Shown here piece after piece: positions 11,540 through 22,575 of a stretch of 64,000 bases of DNA. This DNA is from Terebella lapidaria. Its lineage: Eukaryota > Annelida > Polychaeta > Terebellida > Terebellidae. The stretch's first letter is position 1; each line of letters opens with the position of its first letter. Under the pieces are notes generated by a model. That model saw nothing but the letters and a program-made list of their open reading frames with translations. It had not been told where the DNA came from and did no database searches. Where the stretch lies: assembly GCA_949152475.1 (NCBI GenBank), contig OX424570.1, forward strand, positions 24,486,694 through 24,550,693. Direction: 5' to 3'. The translations under genes were made by a program, and so were the position numbers.

Positions 11540-13625
11540 GACCTTGAAATTTAGGTCAAAGGTCAAATTCAATATCATTAAAATATTCAGAATATATCAT
11601 TTCCTATATGTTCACAATTGATTCCTAAGCTGTAAAGTCGATAATAAGCAAGATATTAGCCATTTTGTCCTGTTGACCTTGAAAATGAGGTCAAAGGTCA
11701 AATTCAAGGTCATGAGAATTTTCAGCATATATCATTTCCTATATGTTCACAATTAATTCCTAAGCTGTAAAGTCGCTAATAAGCAAGATATTGGCCATTT
11801 TGTCCTGTGACCTTGAAAATAGGTCAAAGGTCAAATTCAAGGTCACGAGCATTTTCAGCATATATCATTTCCTATATGTTCACAATTGATTCCTAAGCTG
11901 TAAAGTCGCTAATAAGCAAGATATTGGCCATTTTGTCCTGTGACCTTGAAAATAGGTCAAAGGTCAAATTCAAGGTCACGAGCATTTTCAGCATATATCA
12001 TTTCCTATATGTTCACAATTGATTCCTAAGCTGTAAAGTCGATAATAAGCAAGATATTTGCCATTTTGTCCTGTGACCTTGAAAATGAGGTCAAAGGTCA
12101 AATTCAAGGTCACGAGAATATTCAGCATATATCATTTCCCATATGTTCACAATTGATTCCTAAGCTGTAAAGTCGATAATAAGCGAGATATCAGCAATTT
12201 TGTCCTGTGACCTTGGAAATGAGGTCAAAGGTCAAATTCAAGGTCATGAGAATATTCTGCGTATATCATTTCCTATATGTTCACAATTGATTCCTAAGCT
12301 GTAAAGTCGATAATAAGCGAGATCTTAGCCATTTTGTCATGTGACATTCAAAATGAGGTCAAAGGTCAAATTCAAGGTCATGAGAATTTTCAGCATATAT
12401 CATTTCCTATATGTTCACAATTGATTTCTAAGCTGTTAAGTCGCTGATAAGCAAGATATTGGCCATTTTGTCCTGTGACCTTGAAAATGAGGTCAAAGGT
12501 CAAATTCAAAGTCACGAGAATTTTCAGCATATATCATTTCCTATATGTTCACAATTGATTCCTAAGCTGTAAAGTCGCTCATAAGCAAGATATTGGCCAA
12601 TTTGTCCTGTGACCTTGAAAATGAGGTCAAAGGTCAAATTCAAGGTCATGAGAATATTCAGCATATATCATTCCCTATATGTTCACAATTGATTCCTAAG
12701 CTGTAAAGTCGATAATAAGCGAGATATTAGCAATTTTGTCCTGTGACCTTGGAAATGAGGTCAGGGTCAAATTCAAGGTCATGAAAACATTCAGCATATA
12801 TCATTTCCTATATGTTCACAATTGATTCCTAAACTGTAAAGTCGATAATAAGCGAGATATTAGTCATTTTGTCATGTGACCTTGAAAATGAGGTCAAAGG
12901 TCAAATTCAAGGTCACGAGAATATTCAGCATATATCATTTCCTATATGTTCACAATTGATTCCTTAGCTGTAAAGTCGATAATAAGCGAGATATTAGCCA
13001 TTTTGTCCTGTGACCTTGGAAATGAGGTCAAAGGTCAAATTCAAGGTCACGAGAATTTTCAGCATATATCATTTCCTATATGTTCACAATCGATTCCTAA
13101 GCTGTAAAGTCGCTAATAAGCAAGATATTGGCCATTTTGTCCTGTGACCTTGAAAATGAGGTCAAAGCTCAAATTCAAGGCCACGAGAATATTCAGCATA
13201 TATCATTTCCTATATGTTCACAATTGATTCCTAAGCTGTAAAGTCGATAATAAGCGAGATATTAGCAATTTTGTCCTGCGACCTTGGAAATGAGGTCAAA
13301 GGTCAAATTCAAGGTCACGAAAATATTCAGCATATATCATTTCCTATATGTTCACAATTGATTCCTAAACTGTAAAGTCGATAATAAGCGAGATATTAGC
13401 CATTTTGTCATGTGACCTTGAAAATGAGGTCAAAGGTCAAATTCAAGGTCACAAGAATATTCAGCATATATCATTTCCTATATGTTCACAACTGATTCCT
13501 AAGCTGTAAAGTCGATAATAAGCGAGATATTAGCCATTTTGTCCTGTGACCTTGAAAATGAGGTCAAAAGTCAAATTCAAGGTCACGAGAATATTCAGCA
13601 TATATCATTTCCTATATGTCCACAA
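11540..13625. repeat. ~134-bp tandem satellite rich in AGGTCA half-sites
   Basis: There are about 16 direct copies at 133-134-bp spacing (for example AATTCAAGGT at 11701, 11834, 11967 and 12101). Each unit contains TGTGACCTTGAAAATG, AGGTCAAAGGTCA and TTCAAGGTCA, then CATATATCATTTCCTATATG and TGATTCCTAAGCTGTAAAG. Copies are mostly over 90% alike by eye. Variants at 12760, 13157 and 13561 break the AGGTCAAAGGTCA core. Confidence 0.95.
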
Positions 13626-14300
13626 TTCATTCCTAGTCTCTAATTTCAATATTAAGTGAGATATTAGGCTTAATGTGTCCCATTATAAAGCATAGGAGAA
13701 TTTAACATGGGAAAGTCCCATTTGGGCTGAGTTTGGGCCCAAAATGGCCCACTTCGAGCGATTCAAGGGCAACGAAATTTATACATGTCACAGGGGTACA
13801 TAGGAGGAGTGTCATGCATTAATAAGAAAAAAAGTTACTGAACAGATTTTGAGAAAACGACCGTCGAAGTCCAAAATTGGCCATTTTTCGACGAAAACGG
13901 CCGCTCTGACCTCGAAACCAAGGTCAGAGGTCAAATTCAAGGTCAAGACAATATTCAGCATATATCATTTCCTATATGTCCACAATTGATTCCTAGTCTC
14001 TAATCTCAATATTAAGTGAGATATTAGGCTTTAATGTGTCCCATTATGAAGCATAGGAGAATTTAACATGGGAAAGTCCCATTTGGGCCGAGTTTGGGCC
14101 AAAATGGCCCACTTCGAGCGATTCAAGCGCAACGAAATTTATAGACATCATAGAAGTACATATGAGGAGTCTTATGTATCAAAGAGAAAAAAAGTTACTG
14201 AACAGATTTTGAGAAAATGGCCGCCAAAGTCCAAAATCAGGCCTTTTTCGTCGAAAACGGCCGCCATTTTGAAGAAAAAGCGAAAATCAAAAAACTAAAA
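13626..14300. repeat. Two ~360-bp tandem units flanking the satellite
   Basis: The units begin near 13626 and 13988. Both carry CCTAGTCTCTAAT, TGAGATATTAGGCTT, ATGGGAAAGTCCCAT, TTTGGGCC...AAAATGGCC and CACTTCGAGCGATTCAAG. The second unit ends in GGCCGCCATTTTGAAG and then the microsatellite. The ORF at 14068-14298 has no recognised domain and is judged non-coding. Confidence 0.85.
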
Positions 14301-14384
14301 AATACCTCCTTCTTGAATTATTTTTAAGTATTTTTCTGCAAAATTTCAGAAAAATTCGCCCGTAAACAAAAAAGATAAAAATGT

Positions 14385-14440
14385 GGACGACGACGACGAC
14401 GACGGACGACGACGGACGACGACGGACGACGGACACAACG
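14385..14440. repeat. GAC/GGAC microsatellite at the right end of the Helentron-like element
   Basis: This is a run of GACGAC and GGACGAC units, about 55 bp long. It is followed by ACACAACGCCATGCC and the terminal palindrome of the element. Confidence 0.9.
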
Positions 14441-14484
14441 CCATGCCAATAGGTTATCGGACCATAGGTCCGGTAACCTAACAA

Positions 14485-15359
14485 ATATCAACTAAAACCG
14501 TAGATCCCAATAAATAAATTAGATGGCTTTGTGCACCTGCAGAAGGCTATTTTCGATTGTCACATTATCAGTCAGGCACACTACAAAAATTGCTATATGA
14601 ATTACCAAAATATGACATTTTGATTGCTTATGATTACACAAAAAGGAAATTGCAAAATGAATCACGATTTTTGATATTCTAGCAGTTTTTGTGATATTTT
14701 AGCAATGACCTATTTTGGTAACTTCAGTCCATCTTTCTTGTTCGGATGCCAGCTGTGAACTCCATGCTGTGTATGGATTTGCTACAAATCTATGAGAGTA
14801 CAACACATGGTGTAAGTTCTTTTTTGTCAAGTTTGTAGCAAACTGTACACAGAATTGACTTCACAGCAGGCATCTGAACAAAAAGTTGGACTGTAGTTAC
14901 CATAATAGGTATGCTAAACCCTGATATATTAGCGGCCATTAAATTTAGCGTTTTTAATTGGGCTGGCATATTAGGGACCGTTTATTTTAGCGTATTTATC
15001 ATGCCATCATATATGATGTGTTTAACAAATTAATACTTTATTAGCATCCATTAATATTAGCGTTTTAAACAGAAGGCTAAATGGACGCTAATAATTTCTG
15101 GGTTTAGAGTACTAGTAATTAATAAAATATCACAAAACAGTGATTCATTTTGCAATTTCCTTTTGCAGAGCCATTTCATCATGTTTAATATGTACTCAAA
15201 TGACTTTCAAGAAATGAGACACTCGCACTTACACAACTTAACAAAAACTGACAACAATATCCTACATGTGAGCCGATGGCTTGTTCATTCAGAACATACA
15301 TGTAGGATACAGTGGGCAATGTACATCTATAGAATGATCATAGCCTAATGTACCCAATA
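14485..15359. other. Intergenic, no gene seen
   Basis: This is AT-rich sequence with short inverted words, for example CAAAATGAATCACGATTTTTG near 14655 mirrored near 15140. The motif TTAGCG recurs near 14930, 14975 and 15055 with its complement. It is probably transposon debris. There is no credible coding exon. Confidence 0.4.
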
Positions 15360-16461
15360 CCCGAGTTCGGAAATGTTTTTAGGTCAGGTCAATTGGTATA
15401 AACAAAGCCACCTCGTGTTGTCACGCTACCATTGTCGAGTCACTGTCACTGATGTAACGCGCGATTTGCAAATGTGGACGATTTCGAAATCGCGCTGCGC
15501 TCGCGCGTTGATTTCGAAATCGTCATGCGATTTGAAAATAACAAGTATTGCGCGTTTTGACAATGGCAACTGTGAACTATTCGCGAATCGCGCAGCGCTA
15601 TTTGCAAATCGGTCGCGCGATTTGTAAATGTTGCCTGCCTCGAGTTCGCCTAGGCCTAATGTGTTGTGAACAACTGTGAATTTATAAATATGCTGGAATG
15701 AATAGGCTTCACGTTCAGGTAGCCTACCGGAATCTGTGGAAATGTTGTGCGATTTGTTATTGATAAAATAAAATTTGGTTGTTGTCTTTGTGCTTTGTGA
15801 TATATATAGGCTTAGGAATACATAGGATCCTAATCCATAATACATGATATTAATATATCTACTTATTTAACAAATTTCCAAATAGAGTTACAATTACAAT
15901 TCTTTTTTTAAAAAAAAAAGTTGTTGGGATTCGCCCAATGCGCACACTATAATTCCAATTCAGATTAGGCCTCAAACACAGACAGTAGTTGTCAAGAACA
16001 AAAGTAATCAACGGTTAGACTAGTAGGCCCTATAGATCTATAGTCAACGAACTGTGAAGATGTAGCCTAGCTTACAAGCTAAACAGTTTTAAATCTGTGC
16101 ATTTATTAAGTATTGAGACATTTAGGCTTGTGTAGCATTTTCAAATCGCACGAACGATTTCGAAATCGCGCTGCGCGATCTGTGAATGGTTCGGAGGTGC
16201 CATTATCAAACCGCGCATTATTAGTCATTTTGAATCGGCGCGCGATTTGAAAATTTGCAATTCGCGCAGCGCGATTTCGAAATCGTGCTAATTGGCAAAT
16301 CCCGCACAACAACTGACACTCTACTCGATTTCGTCTGTATGATACTACTAGTAAGTACTTTGTTCACTTCGAGTTTACCGCATGAGTCGTAACTCTCGAT
16401 GTGTGTACAAACGGTTTGTTTATACCACTTGACCTGACCTAGAAACATTTCCGAACTGGCT
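15360..16461. mobile_element. 1.1-kb inverted-repeat (foldback-type) element with CpG-rich palindromes
   Basis: The left end, GTTCGGAAATGTTTTTAGGT, is inverted at 16430-16461 (ACCTAGAAACATTTCCGAAC). The inverted arms also share CAATTGGTATAAACAAA. Inside each arm are many copies of the palindromic word GATTTCGAAATCG with GCGCAGCGC and ATTTGCAAAT. Several ORFs result from the repeat but none has a recognisable domain. The middle (15660-16100) is unique and AT-rich. Confidence 0.65.
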
Positions 16462-19400
16462 TATTTAACGTACACCATGATATAAGACAGTCAACAAGAA
16501 ATTCAAGAATTGGCTGCTTTATTTTTGTGCAAAGCTGTACATTTCAATAAATAGGCCTGGACTTCTACATAGTATAAATGCTCATTTATAACACAGTGTG
16601 CCTTGAACTGTTAGAATGGGCACATTATGATTATGATTTGCCCCAGCCTGAGCGACGCAGAGCTCAGTCTGGATTTGCCCTGACCACATTAGATAGATCT
16701 ACAGCCCCTAGTCTTCTAGATTAACATGGCAATGAAAAGTTGCCCAAGCTTTGTTTACTAATTTCCTAGTTTTAATAATGGATAAACATTGGGAGTCGTT
16801 ATGATTTCAGAAGGGAGTCAAGTCCTAAAGCAACGTTATGATCACCAGCAGCACAGCAGTACTACGGGACAGTGAATCAATCAAAGCTCACACCATGACT
16901 GCATGAGGATCTACATTAGACTTTAAGATTTACCTTTTCAATCTTAGTAGACTACCAACATTGATAATGGCAGATCCTAAACAGCTCAACACGTTGATAA
17001 AGTTGATAAATTCCAGCCGAAAGAATGGAGCTTTTTCAAAACCGAACTTGTTCGAATGTGACTTGCTCTGCGCCCAGTAACACTGCGATAATATAAACTC
17101 CGTGACAGGGAACCCTGAGCAAAGACATGAACAAATGAGCACCAGGGATCAATTCAATTCAATTCATTTTATTTTATTCAACACAACATCCAACATTACA
17201 AGTATGGTTAATACAATAAAATTGAAACAATTATGTTGAAAGGAGAATGCAAGAGGCGAAAGCTTGTACAAGACGTTCCCCAAAAACAATAATAGTATAA
17301 GAATTAACCAAATTATGATATATTATACTTCAGAAAGTAGTAATGTACAACACAGTTACTTGAAAAAAAAAAAAATAAATAAAAATAAAAATAAATAAAA
17401 AGTTCTCAGAGTGTTTTCTATATTTTGTTGGATGTCAATCTTCACACCACTATTACGATAAATCGGCTCTAAGAAACGAAATCCTGTGGAGAAAGGAGAA
17501 AAATGTCCGGGAAATGTGTGGTATATCAGTGTTTTCCGCACAGAAATATGTTGTGTGTTCATTTGTTGATCAGGCAAAGGCAAATTCATGATGTTTGGCT
17601 ATAAAACAAAACAATAGAAATTTTGTAAACGAGCACCTTGCTTTTGTGTCGATGCGCGCCAGAAAACACGTGATTTGAACGGTACTGTCACTCTAGGGAC
17701 ATTTAAAAAGACTTGCAACGGCGAATTTGCACCAATCTAATATTTTGTTTCAAGGTAATGATCTTGCTAATCATGTTTTATGGAGGTATTTTGTGTATTT
17801 TTTGTCTTTTATATATTTCTTTCGTATCATTACCACCAATACATGATCTTATTGTGGTATGATGCCACCAATCCAGTTACATGCACCCAAAAATGAATGT
17901 AACTATCCCCGACCGAAAGGGGCCGATCTGTTGTACAGAACAAGTATTTCTCTTCAAGTTAACATATTTATTCACTATTTAAGGATGATAGAGTCACTTG
18001 GACCCACTCAAAAGTTTTTTTTTTTCAAAAAACCCTTTTCAAAAAATGATTTTCAGACTTCTAAACAATCATCAATATGACATCGTGCATTCGAAAAAAA
18101 ATTTTGAGATCAAATATTCTTTTTAATGTGGAATTAAAGGAAATTTCAGCTCAAAATACCTGCGAATGGGGTCATATTGACTAAAATCAATTTGTAATCA
18201 GAACAACCAGATTTTTCTGGAAAAAAAAATTTCATTATTATTATTAACATCTTTTGAGAGAAGTTCACAATTTGGCATTCTCGACAATAATGGCCATTTT
18301 GTCTTTCCAAGGTCATCAAAGTTTGGATTCAAGACCATGAATTCATCACACGATTTTTGTTAGTAAATTTTTATTATGTTTTGTTATTATGTTAGAACTC
18401 GTAAATATGAAACTAGAATCACAAATTATATCGCCTCTGATACCAGCAAGGTTTTTACTGTCATAAGTAATAATTGAGTTCTATCTCTATGAGCAAGTCT
18501 AGAATTACAGCCCATATGTGGCACAAATTTTTTGTTCATTTTTTTAAAGACCATATGGCAGCACGGAACTGCTATCTCCATAGTTCCCTTGAAATTCGTC
18601 AGCTGAAGTCGAGACATTTTCGCAATGGAAAGCGCACTCTAACTTTTCAAATGAAGTGTCAATGCACAATATATCTGTAATAAGGAAATATTTCCTTTTT
18701 TCCTTTGTTTTGCTTTTTATAATAAAGTTTAGATCTATATATGATAGCTATGAAATATGAATCTAAGACGTCCGTGGCCAAAATGTCCAGGCCAAAACGT
18801 CCGCTGGCCAAAACGTCCGCTGGCCAAAACGTCCGTGCACCATGAAATATAAACGTTTAAAAATCATATTAATATGTTAGAACTCGTAAATACGAAACTA
18901 GAATCACAAATTATATCGCCTCTGATACCAGGCAAGGTTTTCACTGATTATAATGTTTGTTCTTATATATTCAATAACTTATTATTGAAAAGATGTCAGA
19001 CGGATTGCATTAACATGTGGGTGAGTATATTTTCGCGGTAACATATCCTCAAATATATGTACGAAATTTGTCAGTGATAGATTAATGATAACAAGGGAGT
19101 GATTTTTTTCCATATTCTTGAGCCGTTCAGATTCAATTCAGAACTGAGGAAAATTAATTGTTTTCTCGTATTTGATAAAAAAAATTATGGTAATATTTTA
19201 ATTATACCCTTTCAATTAGAAAAAAAAACTCACACACACACACACATATTTATTACGTGAACCCCGTATATGACATTGTTTATTTTTCGAAAATCATGTA
19301 AATCTATACGTAATTACTAGTATACTCTTGTTATAAGTGTTTCCGAACAATAAATGATTTATGGCATATATCAGACAAGTGACATTCAACACACATCCAA

Positions 19401-19560
19401 GAAATAAATAGGATGTTGGTGTCAACTGTGTAATGTTAGCAGCTTGAACCGGCGGTGTCACACCCTGTGGCCTTTTTCACACATTTGACATAACTGCCAA
19501 GCCCATTGTTAGAAAGTCGTGTCACAATATAGGGGATTAGAATTCAATACTCAGTGAGGC
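16462..19560. other. Intergenic between the 15.4-kb element and the beta-catenin promoter
   Basis: No gene is seen. Items noted: 17150-17190 is an AATTC/ATTTTATTTTATTC run like the 3' tail of a LINE on the minus strand. A ~65-bp direct repeat occurs at about 18394-18460 and 18875-18945 (AGAATCACAAATTATATCGC). A ~17-bp tandem of GGCCAAAACGTCCGCT lies at about 18772-18838. A (CA)n run is near 19234-19246. Everything else is AT-rich and featureless. Confidence 0.45.
18772..18838. repeat. Short tandem repeat, GGCCAAAACGTCCGCT unit
   Basis: About four copies of a 16-17-bp unit. The first is degenerate (GTCCGTGGCCAAAATGTCCA) and the last ends GTCCGTGCACC. It lies between the two copies of the 65-bp direct repeat. 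Confidence 0.85.
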
Positions 19561-20072
19561 GGAACCTCAAAAGCAATGCATAGGAGGCCGTGTGAGTTAA
19601 ATGCTCCAAATTGGACGGCTCTGATTGGTCAATTTCAATTTCTCTAGTAAACATCTGTACCGGTTGAACTCAGATAAAATACCTTGCAAGTGACACATTA
19701 ATTAGCGGAGGCGTGATTAGTCACGGAGTGAAGCGGTCCATTTACGCTTTTATTTTGTGAACATCGTCAAATTATGGATTGTACGAGTTTCAGCAATATC
19801 ACGAATTCTAGAAATTGAAATACAATTCAATCTTTCAAGAGAAATGAAACGTACAACTACTTTGACAGAGGAACTATTTTTTGACGCGTATGCGCGGATG
19901 AATTGACAGGTGCCCGACGCCGGGTACTATATTCGGGAATCGCCATCTTTAGTGCTCAGACATTCACAAAGAATTTTTCGAGTGCTGTTGTCTTTTCGCT
20001 CATTCTACCCTTGGACCTTGTCATAAGGGTGCAAGACGACTTCTTTTTGGTTGCGAAGGCTTCCAACAAAAG
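19561..20072 (+). promoter_or_regulatory. CTNNB1: Beta-catenin promoter region and 5'UTR exon 1
   Basis: The sequence becomes more CpG-containing here. An inverted CCAAT box (TGATTGGTC) lies at about 19622. A non-coding first exon probably starts near 19900-19950 (CCATCTTTAGTGCTCAGAC is a possible initiator) and ends at 20072 with a good donor (CAACAAAAG|GTATGTGT). It would join the exon at 22502 across a 2.4-kb intron. The start site is inferred; the donor is clear. Confidence 0.5.
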
Positions 20073-22575
20073 GTATGTGTATATTTTATGTACGTTATTT
20101 CGGTAATTCTGCTACAATAAAGGTTGTTTTGAACGTGTAGTCCTCGAAAATCACGATAATGAGATACGGTAAATTTTATGTGTATTGCACTGTGTATTCG
20201 GGTTTGATACCGTTCCGCAAGTACACTTGGTTATTTCGTGTTTTGCAAATCATACAGGTACTCCGTGATAAAATTATTGCATCCATCTAAATGCTATATA
20301 TAAATATGTGGCATTGCAATTGGAATACATCTATTCTTTTCTCAAGTTTTTTTAAGAATCATAACGTGTTTTTACATTTGAACGTTTACTGTTCACTTCA
20401 CGTGTACGTTTGTACCTGTATGTTCAAATTACATGTCACGATATTCTACCTGTCAGTGATCTGTTTGGTTTACCTGTAAGAAATGTCTCCCCATGTTCAA
20501 GTTCTATGGATCTAGTGTTATTTTGATAATAGGTAATGAGTTGTCAGGTTATGAAAGATGTTTGGTGATCTAGTAGGTAGATCTACCTGCTAGTGTGTGG
20601 TATATTAATATCTAAAGCTAGAATAATCTGAAGTGGTGTATCCAGGATTTTCTCAAGATGGGTGAACCCACGGAACCTTTCTCGTTGTTTATTATTGTAT
20701 GTTGTAAGGTACAAATACTACTGGTTTTAGCAATATAGATTATTCCATCCAAAACAAATGTACTGGTAAGTTTCTTTTTTGATCTGACTTGACTTGTTCA
20801 TTACACTTTCGAAATTAACAGATAAGGGTGCAATATATATGGATATATATGGATTTATATATAATGTGTCAAGCACATTAGCGTAATCAGCCGATTACAC
20901 TGCCCGTTAGGTCGATCGGCAAAACGTGCGACTCTCGACATCCGTGTGTGTTTGGCTGATGGCCTCCCATCCATCATAAAACCTTCTCCTTGTGTCACAT
21001 GACACATGTGACAACTTTTGCAGACTGGTGTGTTTGAGTTTCACATATATTTAAAAAGACTGTCAATCATAATATTTTACCAGAGAAACACGATTGGCGG
21101 CACTGATATTGTATCTAATAATGGCTTGGTTGTGTTGTGTTCATGCTATAAACATGATAAAGTAAAGAATAAGCCCTGATCAACATGATCAAGTCTTTTG
21201 GTCTAGAATCTAAATTTACCAGTATTCCCCATTTCTAAAATCAACAGTTCTCATTGTACGGGCTCGGCCATACTATACTGTAATGCAGTCAGACAACTAA
21301 ACTTTCACAGTGCTCAAAATTATTCACTTGGGCAAGCCTTTTGATAAATGATGATTTACAAAGGAATATTCATAAATAAATGACAGGTACTTTTAATGCA
21401 ATGAAAATTGAGAAAATATGAAATCAGAAAATTGAGTGCTATGAAGGAAAGTGTTAAAAATAATTTGATAATTATGAGTAGTATATGGAAAAGAACTGCA
21501 AACTAGTAAAAAATAGTGTAGTATTTCGTTAATGCACACCTCAACAGCTGTGTAACAATTGGAGCCATAATGTAGACACAGTATACTATATTCACTGAAA
21601 CAATAACAAGGAAATGCATGGCAAGTTCTGCTACAGCGCCAGGGTCCATCCGTCTGTCTGGCAGATGTCTGTTTTGATAAGGCGCTGCTTGTGTAAACTT
21701 TCAAGGCTGGCTGAAGAGGGAGAAGAGTGTTCTTATGCTGGGAAATAATACTGATAAATGGCAAGGGATTTCATATGCTGGCAAGCATGGTTCTTGATAA
21801 ATTGTGAATGAATCAGACATTTTGCTATTTTAATATCCTCTTTGTTTTCAAATTTATTTTAGTCGTGGGTCAATAAAAATGTCAAGTTCTACGCACTATA
21901 AATGTGGTCATAATAGTTTTATATCTACAGCTAGTATTGGTGAAGACTTGGATGCACTGGTGGAGAAAACAAACATAAATAAAGATTCCGAGAACTGCCA
22001 GACACTGAGTCAATATTAGTTTTGGTTTTCATGACGGTAGAATATATGTTTTACAGGAATCCATGTACACTTGGTTGTGATTCAGTGCATGTTATGATAA
22101 TACTTAGTGAAGTTTTAGTATGGTTGTTATGCGTGGTAGGATTAATTGGCATATAGCAATTTTTTTACATGGAAAATTGGGCAGGTAAAAGCACTTCAAA
22201 CGTGTGTAAATGAGTTAATGAATAAGTAGTTGCTCAGGATCTTAGACAAATCATGTCTTAATTAAATTGTTTTGAACTGTACTTCTAAAGGAAAGAAGTT
22301 ATCTTTAATAGATCTTTGTTTTGAGATTGGATACATGAGTTAATTTTGCCCTTGTTGATTAGTTGTGAACTTGGACTAATAATAACTTTCTTTCAGTTAA
22401 TAGTAATGCTTTTTACTGAACATTGACAAATGGATGACCAAATTATGGGTTATATGTGTATGTGATTTTATAGTATCGGTGCTTTTTTTCTCGCCTTTCA
22501 GAGCCAAACTGTAGTGTAACTTTCGCCGAGCGGTTGCATCGTGAGCTGTGTTAGGGCACCACTTCAACCGTCACC

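Larger units (their letters stand above)
11284..14484 (+). mobile_element. Helentron/pearl-like non-autonomous element with a satellite core
   Basis: The left end has a small palindrome (AGCCCAATGGGCT) and then AAGGTTACCGGAGAAAT. The right end has a (GACGAC/GGACGAC)n microsatellite, a GGACCATAGGTCC palindrome and CCGGTAACCTAAC. AGGTTACCGGA at the left is inverted at the right. Between the ends lie about 17 copies of a 134-bp unit and two longer ~360-bp units. This layout (subterminal inverted repeat, tandem core, microsatellite, terminal palindrome) is that of DINE/Helentron or oyster pearl elements. There is no transposase ORF. The same 5' motif, GGGCTAxxAAxRTTACCRGAGAAAT, occurs in the elements at 31.5 and 34.5 kb, so they are related families. 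Classification is by structure only. Confidence 0.65.

Noticed and set aside
14068..14298. 76-codon ORF in the Helentron-like element
   Set aside because: Lysine-rich, ends in the A-rich 3' part; the sister unit at 13.7 kb is broken by stops, so no conserved coding.
15426..15845. 139-codon minus-strand ORF with repeated FANSAARF/DFEI words
   Set aside because: The repetition follows from GATTTCGAAATCG palindromes of the inverted-repeat element; no initiation context or domain.
21393..21764. 123-codon minus-strand ORF in the first beta-catenin intron
   Set aside because: No domain, poor composition, no splice partners; compatible with chance in 2.4 kb of intron.
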